The position numbers and the translations under genes were made by a program. The notes under the pieces are model-generated. The model saw only the letters and a program-made list of their open reading frames with translations. It did not search any database and was not told the origin of the DNA. Source: Terfezia claveryi (taxonomy: Eukaryota > Ascomycota > Pezizomycetes > Pezizales > Pezizaceae). Taken from it: a stretch of 64,000 nt of DNA. This document shows, one piece after another, positions 35,837 to 47,830 of this stretch. The stretch spans positions 1 through 64,000 of the forward strand of contig WHUX01000146.1 in assembly GCA_015179025.1 (NCBI GenBank). The letters are read 5' to 3'. Each line of letters opens with the position of its first letter. The first letter of the stretch is position 1.

Positions 35837-35875
35837 CTACGTTGGATCGCCCTAACCAACTGGTACGTCCACATT

Positions 35876-37048
35876 ATGGTAAGTCAAGAAACCACTCCTA
35901 CGCTCCCAGGAGCTAGGTTCCAAGCCTGGCAAGCACTGCCAATCCCAAAAAATCAGACCGACTTCAACAACTATCACAACACCATCATCGACATTTACCT
36001 CGCTGCAGAAACCATGGGGTTGCAACTAGAAGCAGCCATGTGTGAAGCCCAACAGAAACTGGCCAGAGCCAAAGATGAAATCACAATACTTACAGAGGAC
36101 CTTACATCCTGCCAGAAGGACTTGGCCAATGAAAAGAGGACTGTCCAAACCCTAACTAGGGCCCTGGACACCATAAACCCTAGGAATCAGGCACCTCAGG
36201 CCCCCAAAACACAGGACCTCCCCACTCCACCGAAATTCAAGGGCGAAAGGTCTTGCCTCAAACCTTGGAAGAACTCGATCAATATCAAGCTAAATGGGGA
36301 CGCCGCAAAGTTCCCCTCCATCCAACACTGCTTGGCCTACATGTACGGCCTACTGGAGGATAAAGCCTTGAACCAAGTCCAACCATATGTCCAAGACTCT
36401 GGTATCAAGTTAGCAGATGTTCCTGCACTATTCGCTATCCTCGATCGGGCGTTTGATGATCCAGACCCGGCAGGAACAGCAACCAGAGCCCTTCGGGCCC
36501 TAAAACAATGAGGCAATGACCTCTCAACATATATGGCCGAATTCTCGAGGCTAGTGGCAGAGGTACCATGGAACAACCAGGTAAAACTGGAACAGTTCGA
36601 AGAGGGCCTTAGTGTCGAGATCAAAAAGCACCTTATCCTGTCTCCAGCAAAAACTCTTGAGGAACTCATCGAGCTGGCCTCACAGGTGGAACAAAGAACA
36701 GCCAGATTAGGGATGCAACAGGCTCGGAATCAACACCCCCAGCATCCATCACAGCCCCGCCCCCAGAATCAGAATACCCAGAACCCACCTGACCCAGGTA
36801 AGGCAGCACACCCTTCCATGGTAGCTGGGGGAGCCACCCCAATGGACCTATCCTCAGGAAGACCCCGACTCACTCAGGGGGAAAGGGATCGCCACCGCAA
36901 CAATGGATTGTGCATCACATACGGCAAGGAGGACCACTTCATCACGGCATGTCCCCTCCGCAAGAACCGATCCCTGGCCCCCCACACCATATCCGAATCA
37001 AGGATTGAAGAGGTTGAACAATTGGGAAAAGGGGAGTCCCTTGCCTAG
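35876..37048 (+). pseudogene. E2 gag
   Basis: ATG 35876, 39 bp after the LTR; 390 codons to TAG 37046-37048, broken only by TGA 36509-36511 (CGA to TGA likely). An N-terminal coiled coil (about 35990-36170) is followed by the capsid region (FKGERSCLKPW, YMAEFSRLVAEV) and a zinc knuckle whose second Cys is Tyr (CITYGKEDHFITAC, near 36913), another G to A change. Pol overlaps the end of gag in the -1 frame, with a frameshift signal at 37024. Confidence 0.93.
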
Positions 37049-37069
37049 TTACTGATACTAGCAAGGGAC
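37024..37069 (+). promoter_or_regulatory. Probable -1 ribosomal frameshift signal of E2
   Basis: In gag phase the sequence reads G GGA AAA (37024-37030), a canonical X XXY YYZ slippery site. A 5-nt spacer (37031-37035) leads to a stem: GTCCCTTG (37036-37043), bulged C, CTAG (37045-37048) pairing with CTAG (37058-37061) and CAAGGGAC (37062-37069), with a 9-nt loop. The gag stop lies inside the stem, and the -1 frame runs straight into pol. The same layout is kept in E4. Confidence 0.75.
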
Positions 37070-40000
37070 CTGCCCAGGGCCATTTATCTTTGTCTGTGTT
37101 TTCTTTGCCTGCACCTATGTCTGTTGATGAATCTCACTTGTTTGGCGAGCATTTTATAGTACCAATAACTGTTAAATTCAATGGTAAAACAGTGGTAACA
37201 TCAGCTCTCATCGATTGTGGTGCTTCGGGAATTGCATTCATTGATTAGGCCTTCGTCAGTAAAAATTCCATACCAACCTCGAAGTTAAAAACCCCCCGCC
37301 TTCTCGACGTCATTGATAGCCGCCCTATCTCTTCTGAGGCTATTACCGACCTCGCGTGTCTGCCCAGTGCCATTGGAGACCATTCGGAGGACCTCCCAAT
37401 GTTTGTGACCAAACTAAAATATCCAATTGTGCTTGAGATCTCCTGGCTCAGAATGCACGATGTATCAGTCAGCTTCGGCTCGTACACCTTGCAATTCAAC
37501 AGCCATTATTGCAGAAAAAACTGTGGAGGTCCAAAAATCACCATCACGGGGCTATGTGCATTACCACCCCCGATAATCCACCCAGCCCAGGTGGTACACC
37601 AGCCCGCGCACATCAATACTATCCACTCCCCAGTTACCCCTGTCCCCCCTGTTTCCCTAGCGACCCCAAAACCCCTGAACGTTAGCTTTATCGGGGCAGG
37701 GGCTTTCGCTTACCTCACCAGGAGGCATAAGCTGAAGGCTCATGCCCTATCTATACACGAGGTCAACCTGGAAATCAACAAGATGCGGCCTAAGGAGGAG
37801 TGGAAGGCTATGGTCCAGGATGAATATCACGAGTTCATTGATCTGTTCTCAGAAAAGGCTGCAGAGAAACTCGCACCACACCGACCATACGACCACACTA
37901 TCCCGCTGGTAGAAGGTAAAACCCCCCCCTATGGGCTTCTCTATGGAATGTCCCGAGTTGAGCTGGAAGCTCTGAAGAAATACTTGGAAGAAAACCTCAA
38001 CAAGAGCTTCATTTGCCACAGCTTCTCACCAGCGGGTGCTCCGGTGCTGTTCGTGAAGAAATCGGACGGCTCCCTTCGGTTGTGTGTTGATTATTGTGGC
38101 CTGAACGAGATAACGGTCAAAAACAGGTACCCCCTACCTCTAATCCAGGAGACATTAGCCAGGCTCTCCAAGGCCAAGTGGTTTACCAAACTGGATTTGA
38201 GAGAGGCATACAACCTGGTACGGATCGCCGAGCGGGAGGAGTGGAAAACTGCCTTCCGAACTCATTATAGCTACTTTAAGTATAATGTTATGCCTTTTGG
38301 GTTGACTAACGCCCTGGCCTCTTTCCAGCAATTTATTAATGACACCCTGCGAGACTTTCTGGATGTGTTCTGTACAGCCTACCTTGACGATATCCTGATC
38401 TATTTGGATACCCTGGCAGAGCACAAAATCCATGTTCGTCAAGTGTTGGAGAAGCTAGAGCAAGCCGGATTGTACCTCAAGCCCGAGAAATACGAGTTTC
38501 ATGTGCAAGAGGTCAAGTATCTGGGGTTAATCATCACCACGGAGGGCATCCGGATGGACCCTGCCAAGGTTACCGCTGTCCAGGAATGGCAAATCCCAGC
38601 GAATCTCAAGGATGTCCAGGCATTCCTAGGGTTCGCCAACTTTTACAGACGTTTTATCCTGGGATATTCGAAGATCGTAGCCCCCCTCACCGCCATGACC
38701 AAAAAAGACCAGCGATTCCACTGGAGTCCAGAAGCCCAATCCGCCTTCCAGAACCTCAAGGAAGCCTTCTGCTCAGCACCTATACTAGCTCACTTTGATC
38801 CCGATAGCGAGTGTATCGTAGAAACGGATGCTTCCAACTATGTCTCCGCCGGAATCCTGTCCCAGTATATCAACGGTATCCTCCACCCCATAGCCTACTT
38901 CTCGAAAAAGCACTTCCTAGCCGAGTGCAACTACGAGATCTATGACAAAGAGCTAATGGCCATCGTGCGAGCGTTCGAAGAATGGAGGCCACATCTGGAG
39001 TCAGGCAAGGGGATCATCGAGGTATTATCTGACTATAAAAACCTTGAGTATTTTACAACCACTAAGCTGCTCAACCGACGGCAGGCCAGGTGGTCAGAAT
39101 TTCTCTCTCGGTTCAACTTTAAGATTAAATACCATACTGGAAAGGCTGGGGGCAAGCCCGATGCGTTAACCCGGAGATCAGGAGATCTCCCTAAGGGGGG
39201 GGATGAAAGGCTAAAATACCAAAATTAGGTGGTATTGAAGCCCGAAAACCTCAATCTGGCGGCCAATGCCTTTGCTAAAGCTAAAGCTAAGGCTGATGCG
39301 GAAGCTGAGGCTGAGGCTGATGCAGAAGCTGAGGCGAGAGCCGACCTCCGACAACTGGTGAGACAGGTATACGAGGATGACCCCCTGGCCAAGGAAATTA
39401 TCGCCGTAGTGGATTCCGGCCAGCGCCGCCACCCCAAAATCTCCCTGGCCGAATGTACTATCCAGGAAGGCCTCCTTTACCACCTTGAGCGGCTCTATGT
39501 GCCGGAAGGAGAGCTGCGCCAGCAATTGATCAAGGAAGACCACGATACCTCAGCGGCAGGCCACCCGGGAGTGGCTAAAATGTTGGAACTGCTGGCCAGG
39601 GAATATACATGGACAGACCAGCGGAAGGAAGTGGAGCGGTATGTACGGAACTGCCATGTTTGCAAGCGTGCTAAGCTTGTCCGCCATGCCCCATATGGCA
39701 CTCTGAAGCCCCTGGATATCCTGGATCGGCCGTGGCTGCATCTGACTATGGATTTCGTGACGGGATTGCCAGAAGACTCGGGATTCAACGCCATCTTGAT
39801 GGTGGTAGATCGGTTGACAAAAATGAGGCATGTTATACCTTGCCGGGATACCTACTCTGCCCCAGAGTTAGCCAATCTCTACCTCAATAATGTATTCCGA
39901 TACCATGGCCTCCCTGAATCAATTGTATCCGACCGTGGTCCCCAGTTTACCTCAGAATTCTGGCAAGCCTTCTGCGAACTTCTGGGGATCAAAGTGCGGC

Positions 40001-40799
40001 TGTCAATGGCATATCACCACCAGACAGACAGCCAATCAGAGAGGATGAACGCCATTATGGAGCAATATCTGCTGGCCTTTGTCAACTACCAGCAGGATAA
40101 CTGGGTTTCACTGCTGGCCACCTGGGAATTCACTGTGAACAACCAGTTCTCGGAATCCTACAAAACCTCTCCTTTCCTGGCCAATTACGGTTGACACCCC
40201 CGATTCGTGGACACCCTAACTCCCCTGCAGATAGCCCAACCCCAGCCAAGGAATTCACAGCAGGAATCGCTGAGCTCCACTCGACCCTGAAGGCAGAGCT
40301 GAGGTATACGCAAGTCAGGCAAGCCGAATATGCCAATGGCTCACGGTTGCCAGCCCCCAGATATCAGCCAGGCGACAAGGTATGGCTCTCCAGCCGGCAC
40401 TTCCGAACAGAACGGCCCTCCCGCAAGCTCGACCACAAGTTCCTGGGTCTATTTAAGGTGTTGGCCGCTGTGGGCACTCATGCCTACCGCCTGAGGTTCC
40501 CCAAAGACATCAAGCGACATCCATTCGTCTATGTCTCCGAGATCGAGCCTGCCACTAGTGACCCTCTCCCCGGCCAGAAACACCCTCCAGCTCCCCCCGT
40601 AGTTATCGAAGGTGAGGAGGAATGGGAGGTAGAGGAAGTGCTGGACTCTCGAAGAAGGTATGGGCACCTGCAAGATAAGGTCAAATGGCTGGGAGATGAG
40701 GAGACGACCTGGCAACTAGTGGAGGACCTGGAAAACGCACAGGACTTAGTCACCCTGTTCCACCAGCGTTACCCCCGAAAGCTTCGCCCCACCCAATGA
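37049..40799 (+). pseudogene. E2 pol: protease, RT, RNase H, integrase, chromodomain
   Basis: The frame is -1 to gag. Protease has IDCGASG (about 37210), then TAG 37246-37248. RT-RNase H is open from there to TAG 39226-39228: LCVDYCGLN, LDLREAYN, an intact YLDD near 38381-38392, [16 protein letters not shown] and YFSKKH. Next comes a linker of (Ala-Glu/Lys/Asp) codon repeats (39270-39345), the HHCC finger (HDTSAAGHPG, CHVCKRAK), the integrase core with [11 protein letters not shown] and QSERMN, and TGA 40192-40194 for a likely Trp. A one-base shift near 40235 follows, then the C-terminal region with chromodomain (VEEVLDSRRR, DKVKWLG) to 40799. Three stops plus one indel in an otherwise full-length enzyme. 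Confidence 0.95.
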
Positions 40800-41007
40800 T
40801 GTTCTTGTCATCCTGGAATTGGTTATTAGGGTTGTTTTGTCGCTGTTGTTATTGTCATTGTTGTTGGGATTATTGTTGGTACGTACTTCCGGCGTTAGGG
40901 TTTTGTTATGGGTTATTGGTTTTAGTCGCCTGTTTTATTTGTTTGTTTTTGTCTTGCCTTTCGCCTTGTCTTTCGTCGCTAGGGCTACGAGCCTAAAGGG
41001 GGGATAG

Positions 41008-41564
41008 TGTCACAACCGTCCTTTCCTAGCCGGGTTTGAGAGTCAGACGGGATTCCGTCCGACTCTCGTTATTGTTGATTGATATCATTGTTATCTCTGT
41101 TCCCGAGATAAGGGGTCTCGGGAACCTTATTCCTTCTGGTGGCCTTGGCCAGCCAGGAAGGAATCCTGTATATATAGCTTGCTCTCTCCGCCCTCTCGTT
41201 GGATCCTCATCTAACATCTTATATATCCAATACAGGGCTTTGCTTCTCTCCATGTTGGTGCATCTCCCTTGTGCACCTCCTTGTCTCGCTTCGACTCTGC
41301 AGCCCTGCTGCCCACCCCACGAACCTCCTGTCTTTGCCTTACCTCGCCTTGTCTCTGCAGCCCAGCTACCTCTCTTGACACACTTGGCAACTGCTTCCGC
41401 GTGTCTCATGTCCCTTGCCCTCTGCCTTTCTTTCCTTTTGCCCTTGCCTCCCGTCTCAGCCTCCCCCTGGTCATACACGTAGCTTTCCTACGTGTGTGTT
41501 ATCCTAGCCTTGCCCTTGCCGAGGTGTACCCCTTGGTCGCCTTGTCCCCAGAGCCATCGTTACA
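41008..41564 (+). repeat. 3' LTR of E2
   Basis: Partner of 35280-35836. Starts TGTCACAACC and ends CGTTACA, followed by the duplication CCTAT. Confidence 0.96.
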
Positions 41565-41569
41565 CCTAT

Positions 41570-42217
41570 GATTCAGTATTGATTAGCCTATGTATATAAG
41601 CTACTGGAGGGTATAGCTTTAGACTAGGTCTAATCTTATGTGATTGATGACTGCTTGAACCTTTTTAATATCACTGCTTTATTTACAATCCTTGACTGTG
41701 CTTTTGGAGATCCAGATCCCATAGGTATGGTGACTGATACTATCTGAGAACTAAAATAAAGAGAACATAACTTCTTAGCACATGTGGCTGAATTGTTAAG
41801 GTTGGTAGTACAGGGGGAGTAGAATCATCGGGTAAAGCAGAAACAATTCAAGGAAAACCTCAATATTAAGCTCAAAAAGACCTTCCTGTAATCTGCAGAT
41901 GTTAAGAGTCTCAAAAAATACATTGATTAGGTATTGGAAATAGAGCAAAAATTGGCTAGGTTGATAGCTCAGACCAGTACTTCCAGTACCTATTGGCCTG
42001 TGAGAGTACAGCACCCCTAGAGCCAAACATAGTAACTGTGACTCTAGAACCCAAGCCCTTAGACCCCAGCTATGGCCAATAAGGCAGCCTACCTGTGCCT
42101 TATGGCTGGTGGTATTACTCTTATAGATTTATCATTAGGAAGGCCCTGCCTGACATAAGAAGATAGGGAATGTCGCCACAACAATAGGTTGGATATTACT
42201 TGTAGGAAAGGGGATTA
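41570..42217 (+). pseudogene. E7 gag, 3' part
   Basis: It resumes exactly after the E2 duplication with sequence matching E2 gag from the codons of YMYGLLE onward to the degraded zinc knuckle (AACAATAGGTTGGATATTAC). Many stops. Cut at about 42217 by the LTR of minus-strand E10; pol of E7 is absent. Confidence 0.8.
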
Positions 42218-42567
42218 AGCAAGGTGACCAACAGGTATGATAAGGCAATGAGCTAGGTCATTGCAAACATAGGAATACTATCTATGTGTTTATGTGATAG
42301 AGGGCAGCTAGGTTGAGGTAAGGCAAGTGACAAGAGGCAAGAGGTAAGAGGCAAGAGACATATAGAAATAGTTACTATATATATTGGAGGGAGGTAGCTC
42401 TACTGCAGAGTTCTTTAGAAAAGTAAGATATAAGGAAGTAAGGCAAGATAAAGACAAGGGGTATATAAGAAGAGTCACCTTTATAAAGAAAAGCTAGGTC
42501 CTGTATTAGATATATAAGACATTAAATAGAGATCCAACAATAGTACTGGGGATATAAGCTATATATA

Positions 42568-43962
42568 TGTTCTAGTCCGTTCCGGGATTCTAGGCCATAC
42601 CGGTATGGACCAGGCCATTACGAAATTGCGAGATTACCTAGGCCGTTCCGGGATGGCATAAATATTCATATCTTCTTATATTTCCTTACACATTTAGCCT
42701 AACCAATGTAAATCATTTGATGCTATATTCTTAGATTCATGTCTACCTTAACCTCTACCCTCTACGCAGTCACTATCCCATTGCAAACTCTAACACAAAT
42801 GGTCTCCCAGCATAGCCGCACTTGTTCTTGTAGTTCACCTGCATTATATGCATTTTGAAATAATCCATTTTATTCTCACAATTATCTTATAAGGCTATCT
42901 AACACGCTGCACCCCAAAACCCCCATCTGTACCAGCCTTTACATCCGCGTCCCCAGAATCCTAGATTCACCGTCCATATGAGCCTGCAATTTACTATCCA
43001 TATTAGCCTGGATATCCGCTAGAATTGAGCAAGCAAATCAGCCTAGAATCAAGCGAGCAAATCAGCCTAGAATCGAGCGAGCAAATCAGCCTAGGATCGA
43101 GCGAGCAAATCAGCCTAGAATCGAGCAAGCAAATCAGCCTAGAATCGAGTGAGGAAATCAGCCTAGAATTGAGCGAGGAAATTAGCAGAGAATTGAGCAA
43201 GGATATCACGGAATCGAGTGAGGAAATCAGCCTACAATCGAGCGAGCAAATCAGCGAGAAAATGAGTGAGCAAACTAGCGTAGAATTGAGCAAGCAAATC
43301 AGCCTAGAATTGAGAGAGGAAATCAGCAGAGAATTGAGCAAGGAAATCACCACTGGCATAGAATCGAGTGAAGAAATCAGCCTAGAATCAAGCGAGCAAA
43401 TCAGCATACAAGGTAACTGAGGTTGACGACGATGTGGTCACCCTGATTTGGCAACGATCACTACTCGGGCAAAGATCATAGTCGTATTAAAGGTTATAGA
43501 AAAAAAGGAGTCTCGATCCCTGAAGCGGTTGCTAAGAAAGATACTTATGTCAAAAGGCAAAACAAGTTACCCCAGTTCACTATACTCTGAGCACCATCAC
43601 ACTACTTCTTAGGTCGCCACATAATAACCTTCATTTCGGGTATACCTCTACTGAGTATTTTCTATGATAGGTCATTTTATGTTATCTCTAATGTTCTTTG
43701 ACCAAATGTTGCTACCAAATTTCCTTCATATCGGATATATCCCTATTTTGTAATTTTAATGTCGCTGTGGCCGCTGTGGCCGCTGTGATTGTGGTAAATC
43801 CTTGTTGCTATCCATGACATTGAACAATTTAATCCCGTAACGGCCTGGTCCATTGCGATATCCAGCCATACCGTAACGGCCTGGTCCATTGTGATATCCA
43901 GTCCATACTGGCATGGACCGGGTCATACCAGTATGGACCGGATCCCGGAACGGACCAGAACA
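42568..43962 (+). mobile_element. TE-C1: TIR element with TA duplication
   Basis: The ends TGTTCTAGTCCGTTCCGGGA and, complemented, TGTTCTGGTCCGTTCCGGGA are inverted repeats. Flanking TA on both sides (42566-42567, 43963-43964) lies in the E10 LTR. It is 1395 bp and has no transposase. Inside are CCATACCGGTATGG motifs and a 24-bp minisatellite (43018-43412). Tc1/mariner-type by duplication only; TE-C2 at 20815-22367 is a relative. Confidence 0.8.
43018..43412. repeat. 24-bp minisatellite of TE-C1
   Basis: About 16 copies of AGCCTAGAATCGAGCGAGCA plus AATC, the inverse of the TE-C2 array. It reads as ISLESSEQ repeats without stops because the unit is eight codons. Confidence 0.9.
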
Positions 43963-44205
43963 TATACCTGATTCTGGGCCAGGGAATAAGCTTCTTGAGA
44001 TTCCTATTTTGGGAGCTAAGTAGAATAGCAATAACCTATCACTTGTATTGCAGGTGATACCTAAAACAATAATAAGGAAATAACTAATAAATAATAAAAT
44101 AATACTTAGGTAGGATCCTTTCTAAGTATCAAACCATATTAAGGCAAGACTCTATCACTTATGATTATTAGTGATAATAATGACAACTAAGCTACCATTA
44201 TAATA

Positions 44206-45240
44206 CTATCTCCCCTTTAGTATTGAGATCTAGTGTCAACTAGGCTTGGATACAATAATGGGCAAATAACTACAGAAAACAACAACTAGTATAAGAATAA
44301 GAAGCTCAACTCCAAACAACAACAAGAACACAAAGTCATAATATTAGTTGACTGGATAAGGTATCTTGAGATATTATATGTAGAACAGGGTAACTAAGTC
44401 CTGTGCATTTTCCAAGTCCTTTGTAGGTTGCTAGATAGTCTCCTTATCTTTTACTTATTTAACCTTATACTGAACTTAGCTATAGCTCTTTTTGGAGCCA
44501 AGTACCTCCTCAATCTCCTACTTCTCTTTACCTGTAAGTAATACTAGAGGAGGTGGGGGGTGGTTTTGCTCTAGAAGGGGATTGTTAGTAGCTGCTGCGA
44601 TCTCTAAGACCTGGACAACAGGGTAGCATTTAATATCTTTAGGAAACTTTAGCCAATAAATATAAGTGCTCATACTTCCCAATACTTTGTATAGCTCTAA
44701 GAACTTATAATCTACTTTATTTGAGGGTCATTCAATTTAAATATCTCTACTGCATAGCTATATCTGGTCTGATAGTTAGTACTTGGGAGCTAGCAATTAG
44801 GATCTATCAGTATACTCCACTTATATGGCTTGAGTATATCCTAGTTTAGCTCTTAGAATAGAGTATAATTTAGCAATTTCTATGGCAAATTCTATAGTTG
44901 AGGTGTTCTTTCTAGCTTTATATAAAGGTACTAAAGATGCCATAAAATTAGGGTGCCAACTATAATTGGCCAGAAATAAGGAGGTCTTTAGAGTCTTGGA
45001 GCAATAATTATTAGCTATGAAATTATAGGTTGCCAGCATCGAAACTCAGTTATTTTATTGGTAATTAATATATACTCTTATGTACTACTCTATAATTATA
45101 TTTATTTGCTAGGACTAAGTATATATTAAAAGAAGATATGTTATAGAGATATATATATTTTTCTCTAGAAGCTTGCAGAATACCATCCAAATGTCCAAGA
45201 TGGACTGGGGGCTATAGTCTGAGACAACTGACTGATCAGC
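44206..45240 (-). pseudogene. E10 pol, 3' part (integrase and chromodomain region)
   Basis: Reading leftward from about 45240 it follows E2 integrase from the region after the core (ANNYCSKTLKTSLFLANYSW, 44965-45024) through the post-integrase part to a chromodomain relic (EIEEVLGSKK) and the purine tract beside the LTR. Many stops. It breaks off at about 45240. Confidence 0.8.
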
Positions 45241-45856
45241 TATCCTGTTTTATAACTCGACTCACTATTAATTTGTAATCTACAAATTACTTGTCAAGCC
45301 TACCCTGTTAGCTTTTTTTTGGTTTTATTTTCTTCCACTTGTTCTATACTCTTATTACCTTTAACACCTTTATTCTATTCTCCTATACTTTGGTTCTTTT
45401 TGTATATGCGATTCTTTCTCTGCTTATGGATTCTTTAACTTGTACCGGCTTCCCAATCATGAATTCTTTATTTTATTACAGTTTCTTTGTACTCTCACAG
45501 ATTGCTTGCAATATCATGAATTATTCCCAAAGTGCTAGATTACCTCTCATAAATTTCTTGTACTGTTACGGGTTTACTGACTTGTTACGGATTCTTCGAC
45601 TTGTTAAAGATTCCTTATACTATTATAAATTCCTTATATGATACTGTATTGCATTTTTCAAATTCCTTAACCTGTTACAGATCCCCAAATATTACAGTTA
45701 ATGTCTAAAAAATATATTAATATACCTAAAATAAATTACAATATATATGAAATCTATCAATAACCCTTTCCTACATAAAAACCGATTCTCTGTAAATCAA
45801 TCTAACTAACCCTACAACCAATCAATCTAACCAATCCTACAAGCAATAATAATACC
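45241..45856. other. AT-rich stretch with a degenerate short repeat
   Basis: Loose repeats of CTTGTTACGGATTCTT type, about 25-45 bp apart, between 45340 and 45680. An ORF of 100 codons here is leucine/phenylalanine-rich and looks like repeat translation. No gene supported. Confidence 0.5.
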
Positions 45857-46528
45857 TATAACATGGGCTCTGGAGAACAAGGTGACCAAGAGGTACACTG
45901 GGGCAAGGGCAGGGCTAAGGAAACACATATGTAGGAATGCTACATATATAACTAGGGGAAGGCTGGGACAGGGGGCAAGGGCAAGAGGCAAGAGAGGCAG
46001 AGGGCAAAGGGCATGAGACAGATGGAGGCAGTTGCTGTATATATTAGAGGGGAGTAGCTATGCTGTAGAGTTGTGCATGAGACAAAGTAAGATAAGAGTG
46101 TGTACAAGGGAGTACACCTTCGCAGAGAGAGTCAAGGTCTGTATAAGGATACAAGACGTTGGATAGGGATCCAACGACAGTATGAGAGACAGAGGCTATA
46201 TATATATAATTCTTGTCAGGGTAATAGAGGGAATAAGCTTCCTAAGATCCCTATCTCAGGAGCTAAGCAAGGTAATAATAATTTATTATTTGTGATTGCA
46301 GGTGATGACAAAGATACAATAGCAATAACCCATCACCTACAATAGCAGGTAATGATAAAAACAATAATGGCAATTACCTATCACCTATAATCGCAGGTGA
46401 TGACAAAGACCATAATGGTAATAACTCATCACCTGTAATACTAGGTAATAACAAAGACAACAATAGCAATAACCCATCACCTGTGATTATGGGTGATAAT
46501 AAAGACAACTGAGCACACGGTTGTGATA
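45857..46528 (-). repeat. 3' LTR of E9 with five palindrome-centred tandem repeats
   Basis: 672 bp, from TATAACATGGGCTC (45857) to GGTTGTGATA (46528), matching the complement of the E4 LTR. 46285-46500 holds five copies of a roughly 50-55-bp unit, each centred on a variant of CACCTGTGATTACAGGTG. Confidence 0.85.
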
Positions 46529-47105
46529 CTGTACCCTCTTTATACTATAGCTCCAGCGAATAGGAGTCCTGGGCACAATAACCAGCAAAATGAATACAGG
46601 AAACAACAACAAAAGTAAGAACAAGAACTCTAACTGAAAACAACAATAAGGATACAAAAGGTCTGACATAATTCAACTAGGTAAGGCTTCCTCGAATATC
46701 ATTGGTAGAATAAGGTGACCAAATCCTATGCATTCTCCAAGTCTTCTACAGGTTGCCAAGTAGCCTCCTCGTCCTCTAATCATTTGACCTTGTACTAGAT
46801 TCGGCTGTAATACTTCCTAGAATTCAGTACCTCTTCGACCTCCCACTCCTCTTCTCCTACAATTACTATGGGAGGAGGGGAAAAATGCCTTTGATCTTAG
46901 AGAGGATTGTTCGCAGCTAGTTCAATTTCTGAGATGTATACAACAGGGTGGTACTTGATATCCCTAAAGAACTTCAGCTAGTAGGCATGAATGCCCATAG
47001 CTGCTAACACCTTGAATGGGCCTAGGAACTTATGGTTGAGCTTGTAGGATAGCCGTTCCATCTGGAAGTGCCGGCTAGAAAGCCACACTTTATTACAAGT
47101 TGGTA
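46529..47105 (-). pseudogene. E9 pol, 3' end
   Basis: The minus strand next to the LTR matches the E2/E4 3' end: purine tract, 3' untranslated part, chromodomain-like EEEWEVEEVL (about 46820-46850) and upstream residues to the KLNHKFLGPFK block. Stops are frequent. It ends abruptly at about 47105. Confidence 0.75.
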
Positions 47106-47830
47106 CTTTAGGTATTAGTAAAAATTTTCTTATCTTGCAACATGCCCGCAAGCATTGTAATGTTAATATGTCTTTTTGACATTGTTTGTATTACTAATGC
47201 TTAGCTATGCAAATCCTTCTTATGTGTGTTACCAACTATATTGCGCACACATTCTTATTTTTCTTTATAAGTTGGCTCAATGTCATTCCCAATGCCACTC
47301 TTTCATGCAATTTGTTCCTAACGAGTTCTCTTTGTATATCTTGTCTATTGTCTACCCTCTTAAGTATTCCTGACACTTTAGCTATGTACTACTAATACCT
47401 CATCTACTAGAACTACTACAATTCTATCATACTACTACAATCCTATCCGAGCACTACAATCTAGTCATCACTGACCGAATCTAGTCTATTACTGACCGAA
47501 TCCTGTCTATCACTGACTGAATTCAGTCTATTACTGACCGAATCTAGTCTATGTTCATGTTTACCACATACAGCTATTTCCTCTACTGTACTAGGTGGTG
47601 CCCTTGCCTGAAGGAACTCAAACCTGACACTACAGGAATTATTCCAACACCAGCTATGAGCTGATTGTTAGGCAGTGGGGACTGGTCCTCAGACAGTGAG
47701 AACTAGTTCTGAAATAGCGGGAACTGGTTCTGAGACCGCAGGAACTGGATCAGACATTAGGGGACTCACATGAATAGGGGGTGCGTAGGTATCCTACTTT
47801 AAAAGTGTAGCCACCTGGGACTTAGAGTTT
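47106..47830. other. Non-coding stretch with two short tandem repeats
   Basis: A 21-30-bp repeat of CTATTACTGACCGAATCTAG lies at about 47460-47560, and a roughly 24-bp repeat with GGGAACTGGTTCTGAGAC at about 47660-47755. No gene seen. Confidence 0.55.

Larger units (their letters stand above)
35280..41564 (+). mobile_element. E2: best-preserved gypsy element, nested in E7 gag
   Basis: The LTRs are each exactly 557 bp (35280-35836, 41008-41564), with a perfect CCTAT duplication (35275-35279, 41565-41569). By eye the LTRs differ at roughly 35-40 sites, nearly all C/T or G/A. Gag and pol carry only four stops and one frameshift in all. The leader after the 5' LTR is CTACGTTGGATCG; a purine tract AAAGGGGGGATAG precedes the 3' LTR. 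Confidence 0.97.
42218..44205 (-). repeat. 3' LTR of E10, split by TE-C1
   Basis: 42218-42567 and 43963-44205 together match the minus-strand LTR at 45857-46528 in order. The start at 44205 (complement TATTATAATGG) follows the purine tract of E10; the far end is truncated or fused at 42218. TE-C1 is inserted at a TA in the TATATATA stretch. Confidence 0.75.

Noticed and set aside
35308..35855. ORFs of 100-145 codons on both strands (also 41036-41571)
   Set aside because: They lie within the 557-bp LTRs of E2 and occur in overlapping frames; no family features.
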